Origin: JADGGM01 sp027307005
GTDB taxonomy: Bacteria; Gemmatimonadota; Gemmatimonadetes; Gemmatimonadales; Gemmatimonadaceae
Direction of reading: 5' to 3'
Assembly: GCA_035455745.1 (NCBI GenBank)
Contig: DATIEP010000025.1
Coordinates: forward strand, 1 to 64,000
Length of the DNA: 64,000 nt
The notes beneath the pieces were generated by a model. That model saw nothing but the letters and a program-made list of their open reading frames with translations. It was not told the origin of the DNA and searched no databases. The position numbers and the translations under genes were made by a program. How positions within the stretch are numbered: position 1 is the stretch's first letter; each line of letters starts with the position of its first letter. This document shows positions 24,522 through 35,911 of the stretch, one piece after another.

Positions 24522-27500
24522 CTAGTGCACTCTCGTCAGGGCAATGCGGACGTCGTCGTCCATCACTTCGACCGTCTGCACCGCGTCAACTGTTGCCGCG
24601 ACGTCACCGCCGATGATGACATCGCTCGCGAGCACTTCCCCCGCCACGTAATTCCGGTGTTCCCGGACGGCGTTCTCCACGTCGGCGTTTCCTGTCACCT
24701 GCAACCGCACCCGATCGCTCACGACATACCGCAAATCTTTCCGCATCCGCTGGACGCGGTTCACCACTTCTCTTGCCAACCCTTCGCGGCGCAAGGGCTC
24801 GCTCACCTCAGGATCGATCGCCGCGAAGTAGCCGCCTTCTTCTTTCACGACGAGGTCGCCCGTCGCCCGACGAACGACATCCAGGTCCTCGTGCGCCAGC
24901 GCATGCGACTCGCCTTCGACTGAAATCACCAACGACTCGCCGCGCGAAAAGCCCAACAACGCATCACTGCTCAGCGCCGCCACTGCTTTCGCGGCGAGCG
25001 GTGTCCGCTTGCCGAATCGCTTGCCGAGTGCGCGAAAATTCGGTTTCGCTTCGAGACGAACGAGTGCATCCCCGGTGAGCGCGAACTCCACCTGCTTCAC
25101 ATTCAGCTCTGAACGCAAGAGCGGCACCAATGTGTCCAATACACCAGCCCTGTAATTTGGCACCACACATACGAGCCTGGAAAGCGGCTGCCTGATCTTC
25201 ACTCCTGCGTCCTCGCGCGCCGCCCGCGCCAGCGTTGCCAGCCGCCGGATGCGGCCCATCGCCTGCTCGAGCGCCGCGTCGGCTTCCGACATGGAGCACC
25301 CACCAAACGGGGCGAGGTGCACCGAGGTTCCACCGCCGCCTTCTCCGCCCGCCGTCAGCTCGCGGTGCATCCAATCGGTGACGAAGGGTGCGAACGGAGC
25401 GAGCAGCCGACACGTCACCACCAACACCTCGTGCAGCGTGGCGAACGCGGCGCGATTATCCGGCGCGTCGACGTCGTAGAACCTGGCCCGGTTCACCCGC
25501 ACGTACCAGTTGGACACGTCGTCGACCACGAAGTCCATGATCGCGCGCAACGCCAGCGTCGCATCGTACCGCCACATGAGCTCGTCCGCTTGGTGGCAAA
25601 CGGACGCGAGTCGCGACAGCACCCAACGGTCAACGAGCGGCCGCTCGGCGAGCGGCGGGTCGTCGCCGCCCGGGGTCCAGCCGAAGTTCGCGTACTGGGC
25701 GAACATGCCGCTGTAGACGTTCTTGAGAGTCAGAAGAAACTTGCCGGCCTGGTCGCGAATCAGCTCCTCATCGAAGCGGCGCGGCAGCCAGACCTGACTC
25801 GATGCGACGAGGAAGATCCGGGTCGCGTCGGCGCCGTGGCGCGCCATGACTGCCCACGGATCGACCACGTTGCCCTTGCTCTTCGACATCTTGGCGCCGG
25901 TGGCATCGAGCACGAGATCGTTGACCACGACGGCGCGATACGGCGCGGCGAGCGCGCTGGTGCCGCCGTCGGTGACGTTGTTAGGCAACGCGTCGCCCAG
26001 GCCCGTGGCGATCGCCAGAAGCGAATAGAACCACCCGCGCGTCTGATCGACGCCTTCGGCGATGAAGTCGGCCGGATACTGGCGGTCCATGATCGCGCGA
26101 TTCTCGAACGGATAGTGCCACTGTGCGAACGGCATCGATCCCGAATCGAACCAGGTGTCGATCACCTCGGGCGCGCGCCGCATCATCGCGGGTTCCCGGC
26201 ACTGGTCGCAGGGCAGCTCGTAGCGATCGATGTACGGCTTGTGCGGGTCGAAGTCCGGCGGAAGCTCGGTGCCTAACCGGCGGGCGAGCTCGGCGTAGGA
26301 GCCGACCACGGTCACGTGGGACGCATCGCGTTCGCACACCCACACCGGGAGCGGCGTGCCCCAATAGCGGTCGCGCGACAGCGCCCAATCGATGTTGTTC
26401 TCGAGCCACTCGCCAAACCGTCCCTGACCGACTTCGCTCGGATGCCAGTCGACGCGCGCATTGCGGGCGAGCATGGCATCGCGGAACGATGTGGTGCGGA
26501 CGAACCACGACTCGCGCGCGTAGTAGAGCAGCGGCGTGCCGCACCGCCAGCAATGCGGGTACGAGTGCTCGATCGTTCCCGCCTTCCAGAGGACGCCGCG
26601 GCGGCGGAGCTCTTCGATGATCACCGCATCCGCGTTCTTGACGAACATGCCGCCGACGAGCGGCATGTCGGCCGGGAACTCTCCCCGCAGGTTGACCGGT
26701 TGCAGGAACGCGAGTCCGTGCCGTTGGGCCGCGGCGTAGTCATCGGCGCCGAACGCCGGCGCCATGTGCACCACGCCGCTCCCGTCCTCGGCCGACACGA
26801 AGGGCTCGGCGATGATCACCTCGTGTTCGCCGGTCGTGTACGGGACCCAGTCGAGCGGCCGGCGATAGCGGCGTCCGGCGAGCTCGCGCCCAACGACGCG
26901 CCGCTCGACGCGCCAGCGATCGGGCCAGTCGTCGCCTAACACAGCGGCCGCGCGCGACTCGGCCAGCATCAAGTTGGCCTCGCTGCCGTCGCGTCGCGCC
27001 AGCTCGAGATACACGAGGGTCGGGTGCACCGCCAACGCCACGTTGGACACGAGCGTCCACGGCGTCGTGGTCCACACGAGGATCCGCGTTCCCTGTTCGC
27101 CCTCGAGCGTGAGCGCGACGTAGACGCTCGGATCGCGCACATCCTCGTAGCCTTGCGCCACCTCGTGACTCGACAGCGCCGTCCCGCATCGCGGGCAGTA
27201 CGGGAGAATCTTGTGTCCGCGATAGAGCAGGCCGCGGCCGTGCAGCGTCGACAACGCCCACCACACGCTCTCGATGTACTCGTGCGAGTACGTGATGTAC
27301 GGGTCGGTGTAGTCCAGCCAGTAGCCGATGCGCGCGCTGAGCTTTTCCCACTCGCTCTTGTACGTCCAGACGCTCTCGCGGCTCAGCCTGTTGAACTCCT
27401 CGACGCCCAGCTCTTCGATCTGCGGCTTGCCGCTGATGCCTAACCGCTTCTCGACCTCGATCTCCACCGGCAGGCCGTGCGTGTCCCACCCCGCCTTGCG

Positions 27501-27764
27501 CAGCACGTGGGAGCCCTTCATGGCGCGGTAGCGGCAGAAGAGATCCTTGATCGTGCGCGACAACACGTGGTGGATGCCGGGGCGGCCGTTGGCGGTGGGC
27601 GGGCCCTCGAAGAACACGAACTCGTCGGCGCCGGCGCGCGCGCGCAGCGTCTGGCCTAACAGATCCTCGGCCTCCCACTGGGCGAGGATCTGCTGCTCGA
27701 GCGTGTCGGCTGCGAGGTCCGGCGGCAGCAGCCGATAGGTGGCCGTCGGCTCGGCGGCGGTCAT
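24522..27764 (-). CDS. ileS: Isoleucyl-tRNA synthetase
   Basis: Class I synthetase charging tRNA-Ile, 1080 aa. Seen: the HIGH-equivalent GIHHVLSR after GPPTANGRP, DTHGLPVEIEVEK, editing domain TTTPWTL, WFVRTTSFRDAMLARN, DTWFDSGSMPFAQWHYP, KMSKS signature at residues 625-629 (AKMSKSKGNVVDP), and the anticodon-binding C-terminal half ending DDVRIALTRVH. Length and C-terminus fit the eukaryote-like (type 2) IleS group, often linked to mupirocin resistance; that class is an inference. ATG 27764 overlaps the PNP stop (ATGA), which rules out the longer frame to 28109. Confidence 0.97.
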   Translation of the reverse strand: MTAAEPTATYRLLPPDLAADTLEQQILAQWEAEDLLGQTLRARAGADEFVFFEGPPTANGRPGIHHVLSRTIKDLFCRYRAMKGSHVLRKAGWDTHGLPVEIEVEKRLGISGKPQIEELGVEEFNRLSRESVWTYKSEWEKLSARIGYWLDYTDPYITYSHEYIESVWWALSTLHGRGLLYRGHKILPYCPRCGTALSSHEVAQGYEDVRDPSVYVALTLEGEQGTRILVWTTTPWTLVSNVALAVHPTLVYLELARRDGSEANLMLAESRAAAVLGDDWPDRWRVERRVVGRELAGRRYRRPLDWVPYTTGEHEVIIAEPFVSAEDGSGVVHMAPAFGADDYAAAQRHGLAFLQPVNLRGEFPADMPLVGGMFVKNADAVIIEELRRRGVLWKAGTIEHSYPHCWRCGTPLLYYARESWFVRTTSFRDAMLARNARVDWHPSEVGQGRFGEWLENNIDWALSRDRYWGTPLPVWVCERDASHVTVVGSYAELARRLGTELPPDFDPHKPYIDRYELPCDQCREPAMMRRAPEVIDTWFDSGSMPFAQWHYPFENRAIMDRQYPADFIAEGVDQTRGWFYSLLAIATGLGDALPNNVTDGGTSALAAPYRAVVVNDLVLDATGAKMSKSKGNVVDPWAVMARHGADATRIFLVASSQVWLPRRFDEELIRDQAGKFLLTLKNVYSGMFAQYANFGWTPGGDDPPLAERPLVDRWVLSRLASVCHQADELMWRYDATLALRAIMDFVVDDVSNWYVRVNRARFYDVDAPDNRAAFATLHEVLVVTCRLLAPFAPFVTDWMHRELTAGGEGGGGTSVHLAPFGGCSMSEADAALEQAMGRIRRLATLARAAREDAGVKIRQPLSRLVCVVPNYRAGVLDTLVPLLRSELNVKQVEFALTGDALVRLEAKPNFRALGKRFGKRTPLAAKAVAALSSDALLGFSRGESLVISVEGESHALAHEDLDVVRRATGDLVVKEEGGYFAAIDPEVSEPLRREGLAREVVNRVQRMRKDLRYVVSDRVRLQVTGNADVENAVREHRNYVAGEVLASDVIIGGDVAATVDAVQTVEVMDDDVRIALTRVH

Positions 27765-28639
27765 AGCTGGCTGACGACGTCGCGCACGACGGCCGTGAGC
27801 CGGGGCTCCGCCGAGGCCGCGACGGCGATGATCCGCTCGACCGTGGCCGGCTCCAGCGCGTCCGGCAGACAGCGATCGGTGATGATGGAGATGCCTAACA
27901 CGCGCATGCCCGCGTGCACGCCCACGATCACCTCCGGCACCGTGGACATCCCCACCACGTCGGCGCCGATCGCCCGCAGAAAGCGGTACTCCGCCGGCGT
28001 CTCGAGGTTCGGCCCGGTGACGGCGACGTACACTCCTTCGCGCAGCACGATCCCGCGCGCCGCGGCCGCTTTCCGCGCGAGCGCGCGCAGGCCCCGATCG
28101 TACGCACACGACATGTCCGGGAAGCGCGGGCCGAGCGAGTCGTCGTTCGGCCCGATGAGCGGATTGTCACCGAGGAGGTTGATGTGGTCGGCGATCAGCA
28201 TCAGATCGCCCGGGTCCCAGAGCGGGTGCATGCCGCCGCACGCGTTGGACACCACCAGCGTGTGCGCGCCTAACTCACGCATCACGCGCACCGGAAACGA
28301 GACCTGCTGCGCCGTGTATCCCTCGTACAGGTGGAAGCGCCCCTGCATTGCCACGGCAGGGCGGCCCGCCAGCGTACCGCACAACAGCCGGCCGGCGTGC
28401 GACTCGGTGGTGGACAACGGGAAACCCGGGATGTCCGCGTACGGGATGGCCACCTGCACATCCATCTCGTCGGCAAGTGCGCCGAGTCCCGTGCCGAGGA
28501 TGACGGCAACGTCGGTGGGGCCATCGAAGCGATCACGCACGGCCGCAGCGGCGACCGCCGCCTGGGCGCGCGTGTGCGCGTGTCGAGCGGGGACCTGCGT
28601 CGGCGCCAGGCGTGGATCGTCGAGTCGCACTCCGGTCAT
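27761..28639 (-). CDS. Purine nucleoside phosphorylase
   Basis: Phosphorolysis of (deoxy)purine nucleosides, 292 aa, trimeric PNP/MTAP family (NP-II): VAVILGTGLGALADEM, GFPLSTTESHAGRLLCG, MQGRFHLYEGYTAQQVSFPVR, VVSNACGGMHPLWDPGDLML, GPNLETPAEYRFLRAIGADVVGMSTVPEV. ATG 28639 overlaps the divIVA stop (ATGA). Sits between divIVA and ileS. Whether guanosine/inosine or MTA is preferred cannot be settled by eye; SN in VVSNACGG favours the PNP side. Confidence 0.93.
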   Translation of the reverse strand: MTGVRLDDPRLAPTQVPARHAHTRAQAAVAAAAVRDRFDGPTDVAVILGTGLGALADEMDVQVAIPYADIPGFPLSTTESHAGRLLCGTLAGRPAVAMQGRFHLYEGYTAQQVSFPVRVMRELGAHTLVVSNACGGMHPLWDPGDLMLIADHINLLGDNPLIGPNDDSLGPRFPDMSCAYDRGLRALARKAAAARGIVLREGVYVAVTGPNLETPAEYRFLRAIGADVVGMSTVPEVIVGVHAGMRVLGISIITDRCLPDALEPATVERIIAVAASAEPRLTAVVRDVVSQL

Positions 28640-29196
28640 TCCTTGACGAGCGACTCCAGCCACGCCGGCGTCTTTACGTGCGCGCGCGGTTCAACTGCGT
28701 CCGACTCTCCGCTCGTGCGCGACGGCCGCGCCGGCATCTCGGCCGCGTTGAGCTCGGCCAGGTGGCGCTCGACCAGCGCGCGCAGCTGTCCGACGTACGT
28801 CAAACGTGCCTTCTCCAGTGTCGTCAGCTCGCCCTCGAGACGACGGATCTCGGCGCGCGCCGCCTCGACCTGCCGCTCGCCCTCGGCGCGCGCCTCGCGC
28901 AGGATGAGCTGCGCTTCGCGCTCCGCCTGCTCGCGCATTTCCGATCGCAGCTGCTGCGCGGACACCAGCGCGTCGTTCAGCGCCTTGTCGCGCTCGCGGA
29001 ATGCGCGCAGCTGTTCGTGAAATCCGCGCGCTTTGGATTCGAGATCCTGGTTGAGGCGCGTCAGTCGCTCCAATTCATCTGCAACCTGCGCGCGAAAATC
29101 CTCGACTTTCTTTTCGTCGTAGCCGCGAAACGCCTTCGCCCCGAAGTCCCAGCGACGCACGTCGAGCGGTGAGAGATGAAAGGCTTCGTCTGTCAT
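28636..29196 (-). CDS. divIVA: DivIVA-domain protein
   Basis: 186 aa. N-terminal DivIVA domain (LSPLDVRRWDFGAKAFRGYDE, KKVEDFRAQVADELERLT), then a long coiled coil (about residues 45-145) and a polar tail. Membrane-curvature-sensing scaffold of septum or pole in Gram-positives. Its place yggS-divIVA-ileS is the same neighbourhood as in Firmicutes and Actinobacteria. ATG 29196 overlaps the yggS stop, fixing the start. Confidence 0.9.
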   Translation of the reverse strand: MTDEAFHLSPLDVRRWDFGAKAFRGYDEKKVEDFRAQVADELERLTRLNQDLESKARGFHEQLRAFRERDKALNDALVSAQQLRSEMREQAEREAQLILREARAEGERQVEAARAEIRRLEGELTTLEKARLTYVGQLRALVERHLAELNAAEMPARPSRTSGESDAVEPRAHVKTPAWLESLVKE

Positions 29197-29882
29197 TGGT
29201 CTCTCGCTCCAAACAGGATGGTGCCGAGCCGTACCATCGTCGCCCCCTCTTCCACCGCCACCTCGTAGTCGTTGGACATGCCCATCGACAACTCGGTCAC
29301 GTGCGCCCCGCACGTCCGCGCGAGCAAGGCGCGCGCCTCGCGTGCGCCGGCGAACACTCGCCGCAACTCGATTTCGTTGGCGTCGAGCGGCGCCATCGTC
29401 ATCGCGCCGCGCACCCTCATACCCGTGAATCCCGCCATTCGCTCCGCGGCCGCCGGCAGCTCGCTCAGCGAAAATCCGCCCTTGGTTTCTTCACCCGACG
29501 GATTCACTTGAATCAGCACATCCACAGGCATCCCTCGCGACGCGCCGTATTCGTGCACCGCGCGCGCCAAACGCTCGCTGTCGATCGAGTGAACGAGAGC
29601 GAAGCGCTCCACTGCTCCCTTCACCTTGTTGCGTTGGAGATGGCCGATGAGATGCCACCGCACTGGAACCGACGTCTGGTCCATCTTGAGCAACGCTTCC
29701 TGGACGCGATTTTCGCCAACATCGGCGAGACCGGCGCGCCAAGCGGCCTCGACGGCATCTGCGCCGTGCGTCTTGGTGACCGCCACGATCGTGACGTTCT
29801 GACCATGTCCGCCCCGCGCCGCCGCCGCGCCGATCCGCTGTCGGACCTCGGACACCCGATCGGCGATGTCCTCAAAGTGCAT
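29193..29882 (-). CDS. yggS: YggS-family pyridoxal-phosphate homeostasis protein
   Basis: 229 aa, alanine-racemase-like TIM barrel without a racemase partner domain. PLP lysine in VTIVAVTKTHGAD, then ADVGENRVQEALLK, WHLIGHLQRNKVK, VHSIDSERLA, VLIQVNPSGEETKGGF, LSMGMSNDYEVAVEEGATMVRLGTILFG. Binds PLP and buffers its free level; no known turnover. First gene of the yggS-divIVA-pnp-ileS group, 50 bases from cdaA. Confidence 0.95.
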   Translation of the reverse strand: MHFEDIADRVSEVRQRIGAAAARGGHGQNVTIVAVTKTHGADAVEAAWRAGLADVGENRVQEALLKMDQTSVPVRWHLIGHLQRNKVKGAVERFALVHSIDSERLARAVHEYGASRGMPVDVLIQVNPSGEETKGGFSLSELPAAAERMAGFTGMRVRGAMTMAPLDANEIELRRVFAGAREARALLARTCGAHVTELSMGMSNDYEVAVEEGATMVRLGTILFGARDQ

Positions 29883-29932
29883 AAGCTCTGAATTTATCGC
29901 CGCTTACGGTGCGATGCAATCAGGCGATCACG

Positions 29933-30733
29933 TCATGCCCGCATCTGGAGCACGGGCTGCTCTGCAGACGTCCGGAGGGGGCGGCCGGAGAGAAGGTCGC
30001 GGACTTGAGGCGCCGTCAGTCCCCTGAGGAGACGCCCGTTCTGCGCCACCGAAATCGTGGCGCTTTCTTCGGACACGACCACCACCAGCGCATCACTTTC
30101 CTCGCTCAGGCCCAGCGCCGCGCGGTGCCGCGTGCCTAACGTGCGGTCGGTCATCTGCGCCTGCGTGAGCGGCAGGATGCACCCGGCGCCGATGATCGTG
30201 TCGCCGCGGATGATCACCGCGCCGTCGTGCAGCGGCGAGTACGGCGTGAAGATGGTGGCCAGCAGGTCGGCGGAGACTTTCGCCTGCATCTCGGTGCCCG
30301 ACGCGACATAGTCGCCTAACGCAATCTCCCGCTCCAGCGCGATGATGCAGCCGATGCTCGACCGGCTCAGGCGCTCGACGGCGTCGGCGACCTCTTCCGC
30401 CACTTCGCTCACGTCCATGCGCTTGAAGAACCGCGTCACCCGCGACTGCCCCAGCCGCGCCAGCGCCGCCCGCAGCTCGGGCTGAAAGATCACGAGCGCC
30501 GCGAACGCGCCGTACGTGAACAGCACGCCCAACAAATACGTGATCATCGTGAACTTGAAGATCCACGCCAGCGCGTACGTCAGCACCAGGACGACGATCC
30601 CGATGAGCATCTGCACCGCGCGCGTGCCGTGCAGCAGCAGCAACAATCGATAGATGCCGTACGCCACGACGGCGATCTCGATTGCGTCGCGCCAACCGAA
30701 CGTGAGAAACCGAAACTGATCGAGGATGTTCAC
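29933..30733 (-). CDS. cdaA: Diadenylate cyclase CdaA
   Basis: Makes cyclic di-AMP from two ATP; 266 aa. Three N-terminal membrane helices (DAIEIAVVAYGIYRLLLLL; AVQMLIGIVVLVLTYALAWI; ITYLLGVLFTYGAFAALVIF), a coiled stretch, then the DisA_N cyclase domain with DGA in SPLHDGAVIIRGD and the RHR-type motif in LGTRHRAALGLSEESDALVVVVSEE. GTG 30733 overlaps the folP stop (GTGA). Being next to folP rather than glmM/cdaR matches the actinobacterial-style context. c-di-AMP typically governs potassium and osmotic balance. Confidence 0.95.
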   Translation of the reverse strand: MNILDQFRFLTFGWRDAIEIAVVAYGIYRLLLLLHGTRAVQMLIGIVVLVLTYALAWIFKFTMITYLLGVLFTYGAFAALVIFQPELRAALARLGQSRVTRFFKRMDVSEVAEEVADAVERLSRSSIGCIIALEREIALGDYVASGTEMQAKVSADLLATIFTPYSPLHDGAVIIRGDTIIGAGCILPLTQAQMTDRTLGTRHRAALGLSEESDALVVVVSEESATISVAQNGRLLRGLTAPQVRDLLSGRPLRTSAEQPVLQMRA

Positions 30734-31593
30734 GCCGTGTCTCTGCTCTGCAGAATGCTCCAGGCCACATCCAGCGCCCGGCGCGCCGCGCGGACGTCGT
30801 GTACTCGAAAGATGCGCGCGCCGAACGCAAGCGCCATGACGTTCGCCGCAATCGTTCCTTCCACACGATCCGCGGGCGTCGACGCTCCGCTCAGTTCGCC
30901 CACGAATCGCTTCCGCGATACACCAATCGCCACTGGATACCCGAGGTTCGCCAAGCGATCGAGCGAGCCCAGGACCGCGACCGAGTGCTCGGTCCGTTTC
31001 GCGAAACCGATGCCGGGATCGAGCGCGATCCGCGATCGCTCGACGCCCGAGCATTCGGCGGCGGAAACAGCTTGCTGGAGCTCGCCGATCACCTCACCGA
31101 TGACATCTCCACCATAGCTCGCGAAGCGGTACGTCCCCATCTCGCTCACGCCGCCTCGCGAATGCATGAGGATAACACCGGCGCGCGCTTCCGCGCACAC
31201 CTCGCCCATGGCCGGGTCCAGGCGAAACGCAGAGACGTCATTGATGATGTCGACACCATGGTCGAGCACCGCGCGTGCGACGCCGCTCTTGACCGTGTCC
31301 ACAGACAGCGGCACGTGCGGCACCTGCTGGCGCAGCGATCGCACGACGGGCTCGACGCGTCTCAGCTCTTCGGCGGCGTCGACCGGCTCGGCGCCCTGGG
31401 GGCGGGTGGACTCGCCGCCCACGTCGAGCGCGTCGGCGCCTTCGTCGACCAATCGCAGTCCCTGCTCTACCGCGAGCTCGGGCACGAGAAAGCGGCCGCC
31501 GTCGCTGAAGCTGTCGGGCGTGACGTTGATGATGCCGAGGATGACGGGCCGGTCGAGCGAGAGGGAGCCGCGGCGGATGGCCCAGGAAGGCAT
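30730..31593 (-). CDS. folP: Dihydropteroate synthase
   Basis: Condenses p-aminobenzoate with dihydropterin pyrophosphate in folate synthesis; target of sulfonamides. 287 aa. Seen: ILGIINVTPDSFSDGG, DALDVGGESTRPQGAEPV, PLSVDTVKSGVARAVLDHG, IINDVSAFR, VILMHSRGG, LDPGIGFAKRTEHS and GVSRKRFVG. Sits between ftsH and cdaA with coupling to cdaA. Confidence 0.97.
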   Translation of the reverse strand: MPSWAIRRGSLSLDRPVILGIINVTPDSFSDGGRFLVPELAVEQGLRLVDEGADALDVGGESTRPQGAEPVDAAEELRRVEPVVRSLRQQVPHVPLSVDTVKSGVARAVLDHGVDIINDVSAFRLDPAMGEVCAEARAGVILMHSRGGVSEMGTYRFASYGGDVIGEVIGELQQAVSAAECSGVERSRIALDPGIGFAKRTEHSVAVLGSLDRLANLGYPVAIGVSRKRFVGELSGASTPADRVEGTIAANVMALAFGARIFRVHDVRAARRALDVAWSILQSRDTA

Positions 31594-31630
31594 GAAAAAC
31601 TGGGGAAGCAGCGGCTGTCGCCGCGTAGCA

Positions 31631-31657
31631 GAAGCGGCGGCGATGGGCCGCCGCTTC
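31631..31657 (-). terminator. Hairpin between ftsH and folP, possible weak terminator
   Basis: A perfect 10-bp stem gaagcggcgg/ccgccgcttc around a 7-base loop, 12 bases after the ftsH stop on the minus strand. No T-run follows, so it may only attenuate read-through into folP or protect the ftsH mRNA end. Confidence 0.45.
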
Positions 31658-31668
31658 CTTGTTTCGTC

Positions 31669-33641
<1,973 letters not shown>

Positions 33642-33642
<1 letters not shown>

Positions 33643-34187
33643 TACTGCAAGCTCGCGATATAGGGCAAGTGGCGAAAGTTCTCAGCGTGATCCAGCCCAT
33701 ACCCAACCAGGAACTCATCCGGGGCATCGAAACCCACGAGTCCTACCTCATACTGCAGGTGCTCGGCCACGCGCTTGTGCAGCAACGCGCAAATGTCAAG
33801 CGACCGCGGCCGCCGTTCCTCGAGAAGACCGATCAGCCGGTTCAGCGTCCGGCCCGAATCGATGATGTCCTCTACTAATAGTATGTGCTTTCCCTCGAGC
33901 GTGGTTTCCGGATCATAGACGAGCCTGACATGCCCGCTCGATTCCGTGCCGTCACCGTAGCTCGAAGCGACCAGGAAATCGACCTGCAGCGGACGGCGGA
34001 TTTGTCGGACGAGGTCTCCTAGAAAGATAAAGCTTCCCTTGAGTAGACCCAACACCAACAGCTCGCCTTCGGGATAGCGAGCCGTGACCTCGTCGCCCAG
34101 CTCCCTGACCCGGGCGGCGATTCGCTTTTCGTCGAACGCAATGCGTTTGATCGCGCGACCGTCCAACCTTGGATCAGCAGTCGTCAC
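33642..34187 (-). CDS. hpt: Hypoxanthine(-guanine) phosphoribosyltransferase
   Basis: Purine salvage, 181 aa. Seen: LGLLKGSFIFLGDLVRQI, SYGDGTESSGHVRLVYD, the PRPP-binding signature LLVEDIIDSGRTLNRLIGLL, and GFDAPDEFLVGYGLDHAENFRHLPYI. Start GTG 34187 (VTTADPRLDGR) overlaps tilS by 14 bases; the frame is open to 34277 only inside tilS. Order tilS-hpt-ftsH is widespread. Confidence 0.97.
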
Positions 34188-35475
34188 GTTCGCATCGGTA
34201 CAACGCCATCGGTCGGCCGGACCGCACGGTGGCCGCAGAACTGCGGCGAACTCCAGGGACCCACACAATCCGCTCATCCACCAAGACGACAGGCCATGCG
34301 CGGCGACGCACGGCGTCGATCCCTGCGTCGCGAAAGAGCCCCTTCAGTCGGCGTTGGACGGCCGCCCCGTGCGGCAACATGCGATCGCCGGCCTCCCATG
34401 CCCGGACCACCACCCGCAAACCGTTCGCCGGAAGCAACGCGGACCACAGATCGTCCGGCTCAGCCCCGGTCTGTTGCATTACGCGACGAAACTGCCAACC
34501 GCCGATCGACGTTGCGTTGGTCATCTCGCGCGATCCACGAATCGCATCACCATTCGCGCGACGGACCATCAAGGTTTCACCGACGCGCAGGGCCTCGAAC
34601 CGACCGGAAAGCTGGATGCGCGCGCCCGGTCTTCCGGTAATAGTAAACGCGGCAAGACGCTCCGTTCCACGCCGATCGAGCGCAAGCCCAACGCGCGACA
34701 CCAGCGCCGGCCAGAGCACGCGAAGCTGGTCCGCATCATAGGAGACGAGCGAGGAGCGAGCAACCTGGAGCGCGCCGGCAACGTGGACGTCGACATTCGC
34801 ATCGATCCACTGATCGACATCTCGTCTCAACGCCCATGCGCGATTCGACACCGACAACAGTGTCTCCGTCAACCCGGGCTGCGCCCGCTCGAGCGCGGGC
34901 AGAATCTCGAGGCGCGCGCGGTTCCTCGCGTGCGTGAGCGACGCATTGGACGGATCCTCCACCCAATGAAGGTCACGCTCGGCAGCGTACGATTCGAGCT
35001 CGGCGCGCGTGAACGAAAGCAGCGGACGAACGACCCCGGCGCCGGCGTGCAGCGCGGCAAGCCCGCGTGCGCCCGAGTCTCGGAGCGCACGCATGAAAAT
35101 CGTTTCGACGTGATCGTTTCGCGTATGACCCGTGGCGACGACGGCGTCGTGCTCGCGCGCGAGGGCGCGCAAAAACTGCCATCGCGCATCGCGCCAGGCC
35201 GCCTCGCGCGGCGCGAGATTCGTGGGTGCCACACCCACGCGAACCGGGAGGCCGAGCGATCCCGCCGCGGCGGTTACGCGTCGCACGGCGCGATGCGCGG
35301 CCGGTCCGGTGCGATGATCGAACGCGGCGACCGTCAGCACTCGTGCGGGCATCGCGTGCGCAACGGCGTCGAGCAGCGTCATGGAATCGAGACCGCCGGA
35401 CACGGCAACGACGACGCGCGGGAACGGAGCCAGCACGCGCGTCACTTCGTCACGGACCCGGGCGGTGATGCTCAT
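34174..35475 (-). CDS. tilS: tRNA(Ile)-lysidine synthase TilS
   Basis: Modifies C34 of tRNA-Ile(CAU) to lysidine so that AUA is read as Ile; 433 aa. PP-loop ATPase motif VVAVSGGLDSMTLLD, ATGHTRNDHVETIFMRALRDSGARGL, RPLLSFTRAELESYA, WVEDPSNASLTHARNRAR, and a C-terminal domain with RLKGLFRDAGIDAVRRRAWPVVL. ATG 35475 (MSITARVRDE) preferred; the frame is open to 35595. First gene of the minus-strand block, 109 bases from a divergent small gene. Confidence 0.95.
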   Translation of the reverse strand: MSITARVRDEVTRVLAPFPRVVVAVSGGLDSMTLLDAVAHAMPARVLTVAAFDHRTGPAAHRAVRRVTAAAGSLGLPVRVGVAPTNLAPREAAWRDARWQFLRALAREHDAVVATGHTRNDHVETIFMRALRDSGARGLAALHAGAGVVRPLLSFTRAELESYAAERDLHWVEDPSNASLTHARNRARLEILPALERAQPGLTETLLSVSNRAWALRRDVDQWIDANVDVHVAGALQVARSSLVSYDADQLRVLWPALVSRVGLALDRRGTERLAAFTITGRPGARIQLSGRFEALRVGETLMVRRANGDAIRGSREMTNATSIGGWQFRRVMQQTGAEPDDLWSALLPANGLRVVVRAWEAGDRMLPHGAAVQRRLKGLFRDAGIDAVRRRAWPVVLVDERIVWVPGVRRSSAATVRSGRPMALYRCERDDC

Positions 35476-35584
35476 GTCAGCAAAGTTACCGGCCTGGTCG
35501 TGCTCCGTCACACTGGACCCATCTGCGGCGTCGTCGTACATTCTCGAAGTCGGCGTCGGACTGCCATCCATACAAGGACACGGC

Positions 35585-35770
35585 GTGATTACCAACGGTG
35601 TACTCGGGGTCCTCTGGACCGCTCTCGGACTTGGCTGCTTCTATATCGCGTTGACCTGGATCAACGGCCTGCTGGGGCATTTCCTCACGCCGATGTTCCT
35701 GCTCACGGCGTCGCGCTTTCTCAAGCCTGAGCAGCCGGAAGTCGACGCGGAGCGCGAGCCCGCCCGCTGA
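35585..35770 (+). CDS. Small membrane protein, unknown function
   Basis: 61 aa from GTG 35585 (VITNGVLGVLWTALGLGCFY), with AAGGA six bases upstream. One or two hydrophobic segments (VLWTALGLGCFYIALTWI and LLGHFLTPMFLLTASRF), then an acidic tail. The upstream open frame to 35381 lies inside tilS. No family recognised. Confidence 0.55.
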   Translation: MITNGVLGVLWTALGLGCFYIALTWINGLLGHFLTPMFLLTASRFLKPEQPEVDAEREPAR

Positions 35771-35816
35771 TTTTCGCGCACGACGCCCAAGTCGAAACGG
35801 TGGGCGTGACGGGCTC
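35756..35816 (+). terminator. Two-part hairpin after the small membrane gene
   Basis: Outer arms gagcccg (35756-35762) and cgggctc (35810-35816) enclose an inner 7-bp stem acgccca (35783-35789)/tgggcgt (35801-35807). It overlaps the last codons of the small membrane gene and precedes lemA by about 95 bases. No clear T-run. It could be a terminator or a lemA leader structure. Confidence 0.3.
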
Positions 35817-35911
35817 GTAGGGCATGTCGAGGGGTAGCACAACCTGAACCCTTGCCGTGAAGCGTCGGACGCGAGGATGGACTCCATCGCGACGCGCTTC
35901 CAGGAGTCCCC

